Source: Actinopolyspora saharensis
Lineage (GTDB): Bacteria; Actinomycetota; Actinomycetes; Mycobacteriales; Pseudonocardiaceae
Reading direction: 5' to 3'
Assembly: GCF_900100925.1 (NCBI RefSeq)
Contig: NZ_FNKO01000001.1
Location: 62,001-126,000 of the forward strand
DNA: 64,000 nucleotides
Positions 50,828 through 58,781 of the stretch are shown here, one piece after another. The position numbers were made by a program, and so were the translations under genes. The notes beneath the pieces are model-generated. The model saw only the letters and a program-made list of their open reading frames with translations, was not told where the DNA came from and searched no databases. Each line of letters begins with the position of its first letter. Position 1 is the first letter of the stretch.

Positions 50828-52003
50828 ATGGGCAACGAGTGCGCCGTTATCTGGGACGAGTCACTGCTCGCGTACGACCTGGGTGGGGACCATCCGCTGC
50901 ATCCCGTCCGCCTGGATCTGACCATGAGGCTGGCGCGCTCGCTGGGTGTGTTGGACGGTGTCGATCCAGTGTCCCCCGAGCCGGCGACCGAGGAGGACCT
51001 CGCGCGGATCCACACCCGTGACTACCTGGAGGCCGTGCGCGCGGCCCCGGCGGCCGCAGGGGACGTGGGCCACGGGCTGGGCACGGCCGACAACCCGGTC
51101 TTCGACCGGATGCACGAGTCCGCCTCGCTCGTGGCCGGTGGTTCCATCGCGGCAGCCGAGCGGATCCTGTCGGGCGGCGCGAACCGCGCCGTGAACCTCT
51201 CCGGCGGGCTGCACCACGCGATGGCGGACAACGCTTCCGGGTTCTGCGTGTACAACGACTGCGCCGTGGCCGTGGCCTGGCTGCTGGCCAACGGGGTCGA
51301 CCGGATCGCCTATCTGGACGTCGACGTGCACCACGGGGACGGGGTGCAGGCGGCTTTCTACGACGACCCCCGCGTGATGACGATCTCGCTGCACCAGCAT
51401 CCGTTCACCCTGTGGCCGGGAACCGGGTTCCCGAACGAGGTGGGGGCGGAGAACGCCCAGGGCAGTGCGGTGAACCTGGCACTGCCTCCCGGTACGGACG
51501 ACGCAGGCTGGCTGCGTGCCCTGTGGGCGGTGGTTCCCTCGGTGCTGGAGTCCTTCGCGCCCCAGGTGCTGGTCACCCAGTGCGGGGCCGATCCGCACCG
51601 GGAGGATCCGCTGGCCGACCTGAGGATGTCGGTGGACGGGCAGCGGGCCCTGTACGGCGCGCTGCGCGATCTCGCCGATCGCCACGCGGGTGGGAAGTGG
51701 CTGGCGCTCGGAGGGGGCGGGTACGCCTTGCACCGCGTGGTTCCGCGGGCGTGGACCCACCTGCTGGCCACCATGCTGGACAGGGACGTGGATCCCGCGC
51801 GGCTCGTGCCCGCCGAGTGGACCGCCCACGCCACCACGCTGGCCTCGGACGTGGCCCTGCCGACCACGATGACCGACGGGGGCGATCCGAGGTTCACCCC
51901 GTGGGACGGAGTGACCGAGCTGTCGGTCGACGCGGCGATCAGGGACACCCGCCACGCCGTTTTCCCGCTGCACGGTTTGGATCCGGCCGACAGCCGTGAT
52001 TGA
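50828..52003 (+). CDS. acuC: Acetoin utilisation protein AcuC, class I/II-like lysine deacetylase
   Basis: A 391-residue zinc-dependent deacetylase of the histone-deacetylase fold. Active-site features are LHHAMADNASGFCVYND (the HH pair), YLDVDVHHGDGVQ with zinc-binding Asp and His, and the Asp in TQCGADPHREDPLADL. The catalytic loop GGGGYAL is near the C-terminus. AcuC enzymes remove acetyl groups from lysines, classically from acetyl-CoA synthetase. The gene lies 126 bases before a GNAT/acyl-CoA-synthetase fusion of the protein acetyltransferase type, so the two probably act in opposite directions. Confidence 0.93.
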   Translation: MGNECAVIWDESLLAYDLGGDHPLHPVRLDLTMRLARSLGVLDGVDPVSPEPATEEDLARIHTRDYLEAVRAAPAAAGDVGHGLGTADNPVFDRMHESASLVAGGSIAAAERILSGGANRAVNLSGGLHHAMADNASGFCVYNDCAVAVAWLLANGVDRIAYLDVDVHHGDGVQAAFYDDPRVMTISLHQHPFTLWPGTGFPNEVGAENAQGSAVNLALPPGTDDAGWLRALWAVVPSVLESFAPQVLVTQCGADPHREDPLADLRMSVDGQRALYGALRDLADRHAGGKWLALGGGGYALHRVVPRAWTHLLATMLDRDVDPARLVPAEWTAHATTLASDVALPTTMTDGGDPRFTPWDGVTELSVDAAIRDTRHAVFPLHGLDPADSRD

Positions 52004-52129
52004 GTCCGGCCGCGACGGTGGTGGGGTGCTCCGGGGCGGGATCCGGTGGTTGTCCGGCGACTGATGAGGCAGCGTTCTTCCCGGGAAAACACCGAGCAGG
52101 TTCGGCGATCACGCGCTGAGAGGGCCGTT

Positions 52130-54814
52130 ATGGGCGATTCTTCCGAATTCGAGCGAGGAGACGCGGAGGGGAGTGCCTACCCGCGGAACTGGGAGGCCGA
52201 TGTGGTCCTCTCCGACGGCGGAACGGTTCACCTGCGGCCGATCGTCCCGGAGGACGCCGACCAGCTCGTCGCGTTCCACGGCAGGCTCAGCGATCGCACC
52301 CGCTACTACCGCTACTTCTCCCCCTACCCCCGAATGCCGCAGCGCGATGTCGAGCGCTTCAGCCACGTCGACTACGTCAACCGGGTGGCCCTCGTCGCCC
52401 TGCTCGGCGAGAACATCGTGGCCGTGGGCAGGTTCGACCGGCTCGGCGAGGAGGACTCGGCCGAGGTCGCCTTCGTGGTGCAGGACGGTCACCAGGGCAG
52501 GGGGCTCGGATCCATCCTGCTCGAGCACCTGGCCGCGGCCGCCAGGGAGTGCGGGCTGCGGAAGTTCGTCGCCGAGGTGCTGGCGGAGAACTCCCAAATG
52601 GTCCGCGTCTTCCGCGACGCCGGTTACCAGGTGAAGCGAGCGATGGAGGAGGGGCTCGTCCGCCTGGAGTTCCCGCTCGACCCGACGGAGGAGTCGTTGG
52701 CCGTGTCCAGGGCGCGCGAGCAGGCGGCCGAGGCACGCAGCGTGCACAACCTGCTGCACCCGCGTTCGGTGGCGGTGATCGGCGCTTCCGCGGACCCGGG
52801 CAAGATCGGTCACACGGTGCTGGCGAACCTGCTGGGGGCCGACTCGGCCGCGCCGATCTATCCGGTCAATCCGGAGCACAGGGCCGTCCGCGGGGTGCGT
52901 TCCTACTCCTCGGTGCTGGACATCCCCGACGACGTCGACCTGGCAGTGGTGGCCATCCCGGCAAGCGGCATTGCCGAAGCCCTGGACGCCTGCCTGACCA
53001 AGGGGGTGAAGGCGCTGCTGATCGTCAGCTCCGGCTTCAGCGAAGCGGGGCCGAGCGGGCGCGAGGCGGAGCGCCGGATGGTGCACGAGGCCCGGGTGCA
53101 CGGCATGCGCGTGGTGGGGCCGAACGCGCTCGGAGTGGTCAACACCGATCCGGCGCAGCGGTTGAACGCCAGCCTGGCCCCGCAGCTGCCGGACCGGGGG
53201 CGCACCGGCTTCTTCTGCCAGTCCGGAGCGCTGGGGGTGGCGATCCTCGCCGCGGCCACCGAGCGCGGTCTGGGGCTGTCCACCTTCGTCTCGGCGGGCA
53301 ACCGGGCCGATGTGTCCGGCAACGACCTGCTGCAGTACTGGCAGACGGATCCGACCACCGACGTGGTGCTGCTGTACCTGGAGTCCTTCGGCAACCCGCG
53401 CAAGTTCGCCAGGCTCGCCCGCAGGCTCGGACGCAGCAAACCGATCGTGGCCGTCAAGTCGGGGCGCAACGCGGTGCGGGCCGGGCTGGCGGCCACTTCG
53501 GTACGGATCGACGAGACCAGCGTGCAGGCGCTGTTCGACCAGGCCGGTGTCATCCGGGTCGAATCCGTGGCGCAGATGTTCGACGCGGCGCTGCTGCTGG
53601 CGCACCAGCCGCTTCCCCGCGGGGACCGCGTGGCGATAGTGGGCAATTCGAGCGCCCTGGGGATGCTGGCCGCCGACGCCGCCATGGAACAGGGGATGCG
53701 GCCGGTGCTCGACCCCGTCGACGTGGGAGCCTCAGCCGGGCCGGAGGAATTCGCCGCGGCGGTCCGCTCCGCAGCGGAGAACGAGGAGGTGGACGCGCTG
53801 GTGACCGTGTTCGCCCCTCCGGTGGCCGTCCCGGGGGCCGCCTACGCGCGTCAGCTGCGGGAGGCCCTGCAGGAGGCGGACACGCCGCACAGCAAACCGG
53901 TGGTGAGCACGTTCCTGGCGGCCGAGGGAGTTCCGGACGAGCTCGCGGTCACGGGTGAGGACGGAACTCCGGGTCACGGTTCGATCCCCTCCTACCCGAC
54001 GCCGGAGCGAGCGGTGCTGGCCCTGGGCAGAGCCGTGCGGTACGCGAACTGGCGCGCCGCACCGCAGGGCGAGTTCGTCCGCCCGGAGGGAGTGGATTCC
54101 GAGCGCGCCCGCGAGCTGGTCGAGCAGTGGATCGAGCGGGGTGTGGAGCGGCTGTCCGACGCCGACACGGTGCGGCTGCTGGAGTGCTACGGGATCGAGG
54201 TCTCGCCCTTCAGGCTCGTCACGGACGTCGATGCCGCCGCGTCGGCCGCGGAGGAAGTCGGTTTTCCCGTGGTGCTGAAGTCCGCGAGCGAGCAGCTGCG
54301 CCACCGCACGGACCTGGCCGGGGTGCGCCTCGATCTGGGCACCGTCGACGCGGTCCGGACGGCCTACTCGGACCTGAGCGAACTCGCGGGCAGCGGGGAG
54401 CTGTACGTGCAGCGGATGGCCCCGAAGGGGACCTCGTGCGTCATCCGCCTCATGGACGACCCCTCGTTCGGCACGCTGGTGTCCTTCGGACTGGCCGGTT
54501 TGGCGAACGACCTGCTGGGGGACCGCGCCTATCGTGCGGTTCCGTTGACCGACACCGACGTGTCCGACCTGATCCGGGCGCCGCGTGCGGCCCCGATGCT
54601 CACCGGATACCGCGGTGCCCCGCCCGCGGACATGGCGGCCATGGAGGACCTGGTGCTGCGGGTGGCCAGCCTGGCCGACGACCTGCCCGAGGTGCGGGAG
54701 CTGGTGCTGGAACCGGTGCTGGCGACTCCTTCGGGAGCCCACGTCGCCGGAGCAGCGCTCGGGCTGGGGCGCACTCCCGACTCCCCCGACTCCGGGCCGC
54801 GGAGGCTGAGATGA
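52130..54814 (+). CDS. GNAT-ADP-forming acyl-CoA synthetase fusion (Pat-type protein acetyltransferase)
   Basis: An 894-residue protein. The N-terminal GNAT domain (about 25-185) has VAFVVQDGHQGRGLGSILLEHLAAAA with the acetyl-CoA loop. It is followed by a CoA-binding Rossmann domain (HPRSVAVIGASADPGKIGHTVLANLL), a succinyl-CoA-synthetase-like domain (CQSGALGVAIL, AGNRADVSGNDLLQYW) and an ATP-grasp domain (ERLSDADTVRLLECYGIEVSPF, VVLKSASEQLRHRTDLAGV). This resembles Pat acetyltransferases, but GNAT is at the N-terminus, reversed from Salmonella Pat; that order is known in Streptomyces. ATG 52130 follows GAGAGGG; longer starts are unlikely. Substrates are inferred. Confidence 0.9.
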   Translation: MGDSSEFERGDAEGSAYPRNWEADVVLSDGGTVHLRPIVPEDADQLVAFHGRLSDRTRYYRYFSPYPRMPQRDVERFSHVDYVNRVALVALLGENIVAVGRFDRLGEEDSAEVAFVVQDGHQGRGLGSILLEHLAAAARECGLRKFVAEVLAENSQMVRVFRDAGYQVKRAMEEGLVRLEFPLDPTEESLAVSRAREQAAEARSVHNLLHPRSVAVIGASADPGKIGHTVLANLLGADSAAPIYPVNPEHRAVRGVRSYSSVLDIPDDVDLAVVAIPASGIAEALDACLTKGVKALLIVSSGFSEAGPSGREAERRMVHEARVHGMRVVGPNALGVVNTDPAQRLNASLAPQLPDRGRTGFFCQSGALGVAILAAATERGLGLSTFVSAGNRADVSGNDLLQYWQTDPTTDVVLLYLESFGNPRKFARLARRLGRSKPIVAVKSGRNAVRAGLAATSVRIDETSVQALFDQAGVIRVESVAQMFDAALLLAHQPLPRGDRVAIVGNSSALGMLAADAAMEQGMRPVLDPVDVGASAGPEEFAAAVRSAAENEEVDALVTVFAPPVAVPGAAYARQLREALQEADTPHSKPVVSTFLAAEGVPDELAVTGEDGTPGHGSIPSYPTPERAVLALGRAVRYANWRAAPQGEFVRPEGVDSERARELVEQWIERGVERLSDADTVRLLECYGIEVSPFRLVTDVDAAASAAEEVGFPVVLKSASEQLRHRTDLAGVRLDLGTVDAVRTAYSDLSELAGSGELYVQRMAPKGTSCVIRLMDDPSFGTLVSFGLAGLANDLLGDRAYRAVPLTDTDVSDLIRAPRAAPMLTGYRGAPPADMAAMEDLVLRVASLADDLPEVRELVLEPVLATPSGAHVAGAALGLGRTPDSPDSGPRRLR

Positions 54815-54819
54815 GTCCG

Positions 54820-54837
54820 GCACCGCCCCGGCGGTGC
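54820..54837 (+). terminator. Hairpin after the acetyltransferase fusion gene
   Basis: GCACCGC and GCGGTGC form a 7-base stem with a 4-base loop six bases after the stop. No T-tract. Confidence 0.45.
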
Positions 54838-54921
54838 GGTGCGTGGCCGAGTGGTTGTCGAAATGTCGCCAACACGAAGAACGCACGCAACCCAGGGGCA
54901 ACGTGCCTTCGTCCTCGAGGT

Positions 54922-55413
54922 ATGAGACGCCTGAAGACTCTCCTGGGCGCGGGCATGGTGCTGTTCGCACTGACTGCCTGCGGTGAGCAGCAGCCCGACG
55001 TCGGATTCGGTGGCCAGCCTCCTTCGGCCACGGAGGAAGGCCGGTCCGGGCAAGAGCAGTCGACCGACGGAAACATCAAACCCGTACCGAAGGAGGAGCG
55101 CACCCGGGTGCCCGCCGAGCAGGTGGACGCCTCGGGACTTCCCGAGGGGTACCCGAAGGAGGTCTGGACCCAGCGCGAGGGCGCGGTGCTCGTGGCGACC
55201 GGTCAGGAGGGCGGTTGCAGCAGCGTTCGCGCGCGGGTGACCGAGCAGACCCCGGAACGGGTCGGGCTCGAGCTCGTCGAGGAAACTCCGAAGGACGCCG
55301 GGCCGTGCACGATGGATCTGCGCTATCCGCCGGTAACCGCCCAGTTGGACGAGGAGCTCGGTGGTCGCCAGGTCGTGCTCTCCCAGCGGGAGACCACCGT
55401 ATCCGGCGGCTGA
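54922..55413 (+). CDS. Small secreted lipoprotein of unknown function
   Basis: A 163-residue protein with signal peptide MRRLKTLLGAGMVLFALTAC ending in a lipobox Cys20. The linker is rich in Gly, Ser, Gln and Glu. The folded part runs from about VPAEQVDASGLPEGYPKEVWTQREGAVLVATGQEGGCSSVRARV to the end and contains two cysteines (GGCSS and GPCTMDLRY) likely joined by a disulfide. I do not recognise the domain. The CGAGG site lies one base from ATG 54922. Confidence 0.72.
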   Translation: MRRLKTLLGAGMVLFALTACGEQQPDVGFGGQPPSATEEGRSGQEQSTDGNIKPVPKEERTRVPAEQVDASGLPEGYPKEVWTQREGAVLVATGQEGGCSSVRARVTEQTPERVGLELVEETPKDAGPCTMDLRYPPVTAQLDEELGGRQVVLSQRETTVSGG

Positions 55414-55607
55414 ACGTCGGTGACGGTCGCGTGATCCGTGCTCTTTCGCGAACTCTCCCGCGGGAGTCGTTCCCGCGGGGGCCGTCCTGTGCCGGGAGGA
55501 AGGGCAGCGCTGAGCGGAATCGAAACGGAGGGATTCCCTTCAAGCCCGCCGGCAGAGCTGCGATCCTGTGCGCGGGTGCGAGGCCGACGGCGAAAGGGCA
55601 CGTTCAC

Positions 55608-56339
55608 ATGAGCGAACAGATCCACGGCAGCCCGGACGGGCTGGTCAACTTTCGGGACCTGGGTGGACTTCCCGCGGACGACGGGGTGACCACGCGATCC
55701 GGGGTTCTCTACAGGGGGGACGCGCCGTACGCCGGGGACAACCCCCCGGAGGGGGCCGAGCAGTGGCCACCGGCGGTGGTGATCGACCTGCGGGACACCG
55801 ACGACGAGTCCGACGTCGTGCACCCCCTGGACTCGACGAGCGCGGTTCACCGGGTTCCGGTGCTGGAGGGGCTGCGCGGTGAGTCGGGGGAGGACCCGTG
55901 GCTGACCCTGGACGAGCTGTACGCCTACATGGTGCGGCACGCTCCGAAGCGACTGCTCGAGGTGTTCCGCATCACCGTGGAGGCGGACGGGCCGGTGTTG
56001 ATCCACTGCGCCGCGGGCAAGGACCGGACCGGTGTCGCCTGCGCCCTGTTGTTACGGGCCGCTGGAGTGCGGCACGACGCGATCGTCGCGGACTACGTGC
56101 GCACCGACCGCAACATGCGCCGCGTGCTGCAGCGGCTGCGGGTGGCGCCCGCACTTCCCCCGGGAGTGGACGAAGCCGACGTGAACGAGCTCATCTCCGC
56201 TCCGGGAGAGGCCATCGAGCACGCCCTGGAACTCCTGGACTCCGCGGAGGGCGGCGCGGCCGGGTGGCTGCTGGAGCAGGGAGCCACGGTCGAGGAGCTG
56301 GAACGCTGGCGGCGTCGTTTCCTCGAACCGGCCGACTGA
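55608..56339 (+). CDS. Tyrosine-protein phosphatase (PtpB-like DSP fold)
   Basis: A 243-residue cytoplasmic phosphatase beginning NFRDLGGLPADDG, typical of bacterial tyrosine/lipid phosphatases. The P-loop is HCAAGKDRTG with nucleophile Cys134 (HCxxGKDRT). Upstream IDLRDTDDE and the helical C-terminal part VADYVRTDRNMRRVLQRLR are also typical. The GKD in the loop resembles M. tuberculosis PtpB, which acts on phosphotyrosine and phosphoinositides; the substrate here is unknown. AAGGG lies ten bases before ATG 55608. The gene ends at a strong terminator facing sigB. Confidence 0.87.
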   Translation: MSEQIHGSPDGLVNFRDLGGLPADDGVTTRSGVLYRGDAPYAGDNPPEGAEQWPPAVVIDLRDTDDESDVVHPLDSTSAVHRVPVLEGLRGESGEDPWLTLDELYAYMVRHAPKRLLEVFRITVEADGPVLIHCAAGKDRTGVACALLLRAAGVRHDAIVADYVRTDRNMRRVLQRLRVAPALPPGVDEADVNELISAPGEAIEHALELLDSAEGGAAGWLLEQGATVEELERWRRRFLEPAD

Positions 56340-56347
56340 CCGATCCC

Positions 56348-56376
56348 CGGGGTTCGGCGTGCCACGCCGAACCCCG
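56348..56376. terminator. Bidirectional terminator, phosphatase / sigB
   Basis: A perfect 13-base stem CGGGGTTCGGCGT / ACGCCGAACCCCG with a 3-base loop, followed by TTCG, between convergent genes. Confidence 0.8.
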
Positions 56377-56450
56377 TTCGACCACCCATCGGCCACGGGC
56401 GGTCCGGGCGCGCTGGCCGGCGGAGGGCGTCCGACGCGCCCGGTTCCGCC

Positions 56451-57422
56451 TCAGCTCGCGTAGGAGCGCAGCTTGTTCGCGCGGTCGCCCTGGCGGAGCT
56501 TGGACATCACCTCGCGCTCGATCTGCCGGACGCGTTCCCTGGACAGGCCGAAGGCCTTGCCGATCTGGTCCAAGGTGCGCGGCTGGCCGTCGTCGACGCC
56601 GTAGCGCATGCGGATGACCTGCTGCTCACGCCCTTCCAGCGTGTCCAGCACGCGACGCAGGTCGTCCTGGAGGAAACCGGAGATGACGGCGTTCTCCGCG
56701 TCGGCGCCCTCGGAGTCCTCGATGAAGTCCCCGAGCGGGGCGTCCTCCTCGGAACCGACGGGCATGTCCAGGCTCACCGGGTCCTTGGAGTGGTCCATCA
56801 GGTCGACGACCTTCTCCACGGTCATGTCCGCCTCAGCGGCGATCTCCTCCTCGGTGGCCTCCCTGCCGAGCTTCTGGTGCAGGTCCCGCTTGATCCTGGC
56901 CAGCTTGTTGACCTGCTCGACCAGGTGGACGGGGAGTCGGATGGTCCGGCTCTGGTCGGCCATGCCGCGGGTGATGGCCTGGCGGATCCACCAGGTGGCG
57001 TAGGTGGAGAACTTGTAGCCCTTGGTGTAGTCGAACTTCTCCACCGCGCGGATCAGGCCGAGGTTGCCCTCCTGGATGAGGTCCAGCAGCGGCATGCCCC
57101 TGCCCGTGTAGCGCTTGGCGAGACTGACCACCAACCGCAGGTTGGCTTCCATGAGGTGGTTCTTGGCGTCGCTGCCGTCACGCACGACGGCCTTGAGGTC
57201 GGCGCGGCGTTCCCTGCTCAGGTCCTCGGAGGTGTCCAGCAGGTGCTTGGCGTACACGCCCGCCTCGATGCGTTTGGCGAGATCCACCTCGTCCTGCGCG
57301 CTGAGCAGTGCCGTGCGACCGATGCCGTTCAGGTAGACCCGCACCAGGTCGGCCGAGGGGCCCTGGTTGTCGAGGTCAGCCTCGTTGGTGACATCCGGGG
57401 CGACGGTCTGCGGGACGGTCAT
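56451..57422 (-). CDS. sigB: RNA polymerase sigma factor SigB (group 2)
   Basis: A 323-residue principal-like sigma factor. Region 1.2 ([32 protein letters not shown]), region 2 ([57 protein letters not shown]), region 3 and region 4 ([27 protein letters not shown]) are all present. There is no long N-terminal region 1.1, so it is a SigB/HrdD-type alternative factor for stress and stationary phase rather than SigA. ATG 57422 has GGGAGG seven bases upstream. About 930 bases of non-coding DNA with ECF-like promoter sequences lie upstream. Confidence 0.95.
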   Translation of the reverse strand: MTVPQTVAPDVTNEADLDNQGPSADLVRVYLNGIGRTALLSAQDEVDLAKRIEAGVYAKHLLDTSEDLSRERRADLKAVVRDGSDAKNHLMEANLRLVVSLAKRYTGRGMPLLDLIQEGNLGLIRAVEKFDYTKGYKFSTYATWWIRQAITRGMADQSRTIRLPVHLVEQVNKLARIKRDLHQKLGREATEEEIAAEADMTVEKVVDLMDHSKDPVSLDMPVGSEEDAPLGDFIEDSEGADAENAVISGFLQDDLRRVLDTLEGREQQVIRMRYGVDDGQPRTLDQIGKAFGLSRERVRQIEREVMSKLRQGDRANKLRSYAS

Positions 57423-57841
57423 AGAGCTACCTCCCTGACGGGCTGGTTGTCGGGTGCCGGTGCATCGGCGCGACACTGCGCCGCTCGAAGGACGGGTACG
57501 CTCGGTGTGGAGGAGAGAGGTCGTACCTCGTCGGTAACACCGGTGACCGGTGGTGCCGGTGGTTGTGTTGGCTCGGTTTCGCGTACTGGTCGAAGCTGTC
57601 GGTTCGGCTGTGGCCCCGGATCGGCCGGGTTCACTGCTCGGGGGGATCGTCTGGTCGGGATCTTGCGAAACGTTCGTTCCGTGGGCTGTCGCATGTCTCG
57701 TCGTTGGTTGCCGTCCGCTCCCGGTCGATCCGCACCCGGCGTGATGGTGTCGTGATCGCCGGAAAGTCGGTCGCAGCCGACTGGTGGCCGGCGGCTGATG
57801 ACTGGCGGCTACCGAGGCTGTGTTGAGTTGGCTACCCGGAA

Positions 57842-57868
57842 AACGCTTGGCTCGTCGAAATCGTTCCC
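57842..57868 (-). promoter_or_regulatory. ECF-type (SigE/SigH-like) promoter candidate for sigB
   Basis: On the minus strand GGGAAC (57868-57863), a 17-base spacer, then CGTT (57845-57842). This fits the GGAAC/T-N17-19-CGTT class used by SigE/SigH/SigR factors. The leader would be about 410 bases. Confidence 0.55.
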
Positions 57869-58076
57869 GGATTCGTCGATCGAAGGACGTCAGCGTCGTC
57901 ACACTCGGGTCGGCCCAACCTGAGAATTCGCTGAGTTCTCGTTCCGGTCGCTCCTGTCGAGGGGTGTTTCGGGTCGGGGGTCGGGAGCGGTCGTGAGGGT
58001 CGGTCCGGCTGAGCCCTGCCGCTCCCGCGTGCGCGGGGTCGGGTTCGCTGCTCCGGTGCTCGCTGCGGCGGTGGGC

Positions 58077-58103
58077 AACGGAGCAGAGTAAGAAAGTTAT
58101 TCC
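58077..58103 (-). promoter_or_regulatory. Second ECF-type promoter candidate upstream of sigB
   Basis: GGAAT (58103-58099), an 18-base spacer, then CGTT (58080-58077) on the minus strand, in an AT-rich patch. Confidence 0.4.
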
Positions 58104-58150
58104 AAAAAGGTTCGGGTTCGACGCTCGGCGAAGTGTCCGGCCACCGGTGG

Positions 58151-58175
58151 AAAAGCCCCCGATCCCTTTCGGGGG
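58151..58175 (-). terminator. Rho-independent terminator reading leftward (dtd transcript)
   Basis: Stem CCCCCGA (58156-58162) / TCGGGGG (58169-58175). On the minus strand it is followed by CTTTT (58155-58151). Confidence 0.7.
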
Positions 58176-58214
58176 AAGCCGTCCTCGGGCGGTGCCTGCC
58201 GGAGGACGGCTTTT
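58176..58214. terminator. Adjacent strong hairpin with flanking A and T runs
   Basis: A perfect 11-base stem AAGCCGTCCTC (58176-58186) / GAGGACGGCTT (58202-58212) followed by TT on the plus strand. It directly abuts the leftward terminator. Confidence 0.65.
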
Positions 58215-58245
58215 GCGAACGACTCGTGGTGTGCAACGGAAACGT

Positions 58246-58328
58246 CCCCGGAACTATTCCGGGGCGGGGTGATCCGCTGTTGGAGTGGCGGTTTTATCGG
58301 CTCCGTTCCCGTTCCGGAACGGGAACGG
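58246..58328. repeat. Two further palindromes downstream of dtd
   Basis: CCCCGGAA (58246-58253) pairs with TTCCGGGG (58257-58264). CCGTTCCCGTTCC (58303-58315) and GGAACGGGAACGG (58316-58328) form a perfect 26-base palindrome with no spacer. Confidence 0.6.
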
Positions 58329-58355
58329 GCGATCCGCCGCCGGAGCGGAGGCTCG

Positions 58356-58781
58356 TCACGTCTCGACGAGCAGGGTGAACGGGCCGTCGTTGGTGCTGTC
58401 CACCTCCATCGCTGCCCCGAAGCTTCCCGTGCTCACCCGTGCCCCGCGTTCCCGCAGCCGCTCGACCACGGATTCGACCAGGGGTTCGGCGTGGTCCGGA
58501 GGAGCGGCGGCGCTCCACGAGGGGCGACGCCCCTTCCGGGTGCTGCCGTAGAGGGTGAACTGGCTGACGACCAGCAACGGCGCGTCCGCCGTGGCGCACG
58601 ACTGCTCGTCCCGCAGCGCGCGCAGCTCGTGCAGCTTGCGTGCCATGACCCCGGCCTGTTCGGCGGTGTCCGAGTGGGTGACGCCGATCAGCACGAGCAG
58701 GCCGGGTTCCTCCAGGGAACCGACGACCTCGCCGTCCACCCGAACCGAGGCCCGCAGCACTCGGGTAACGACCGCTCTCAT
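58356..58781 (-). CDS. dtd: D-aminoacyl-tRNA deacylase
   Basis: Dtd removes D-amino acids (and glycine from tRNA-Ala) mischarged on tRNA. The 141-residue protein has the family start MRAVVTRVLRASVRVDGE, the SQFTLYGSTRKGRRPSW segment and the C-terminal NDGPFTLLVET with the Gly-cisPro substrate-screening pair. Its ATG overlaps the stop of the upstream methyltransferase gene by four bases, so translation is coupled. The long frame running upstream of 58781 is a shadow of that gene. Confidence 0.95.
   Translation of the reverse strand: MRAVVTRVLRASVRVDGEVVGSLEEPGLLVLIGVTHSDTAEQAGVMARKLHELRALRDEQSCATADAPLLVVSQFTLYGSTRKGRRPSWSAAAPPDHAEPLVESVVERLRERGARVSTGSFGAAMEVDSTNDGPFTLLVET

Larger units (their letters stand above)
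57423..58355. other. Long non-coding region upstream of sigB
   Basis: No gene is supported in 933 bases. It contains two ECF-type promoter candidates reading towards sigB, and a cluster of hairpins between 58151 and 58328. An AT-rich patch (58087-58109) contrasts with the GC-rich surroundings. Confidence 0.5.
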
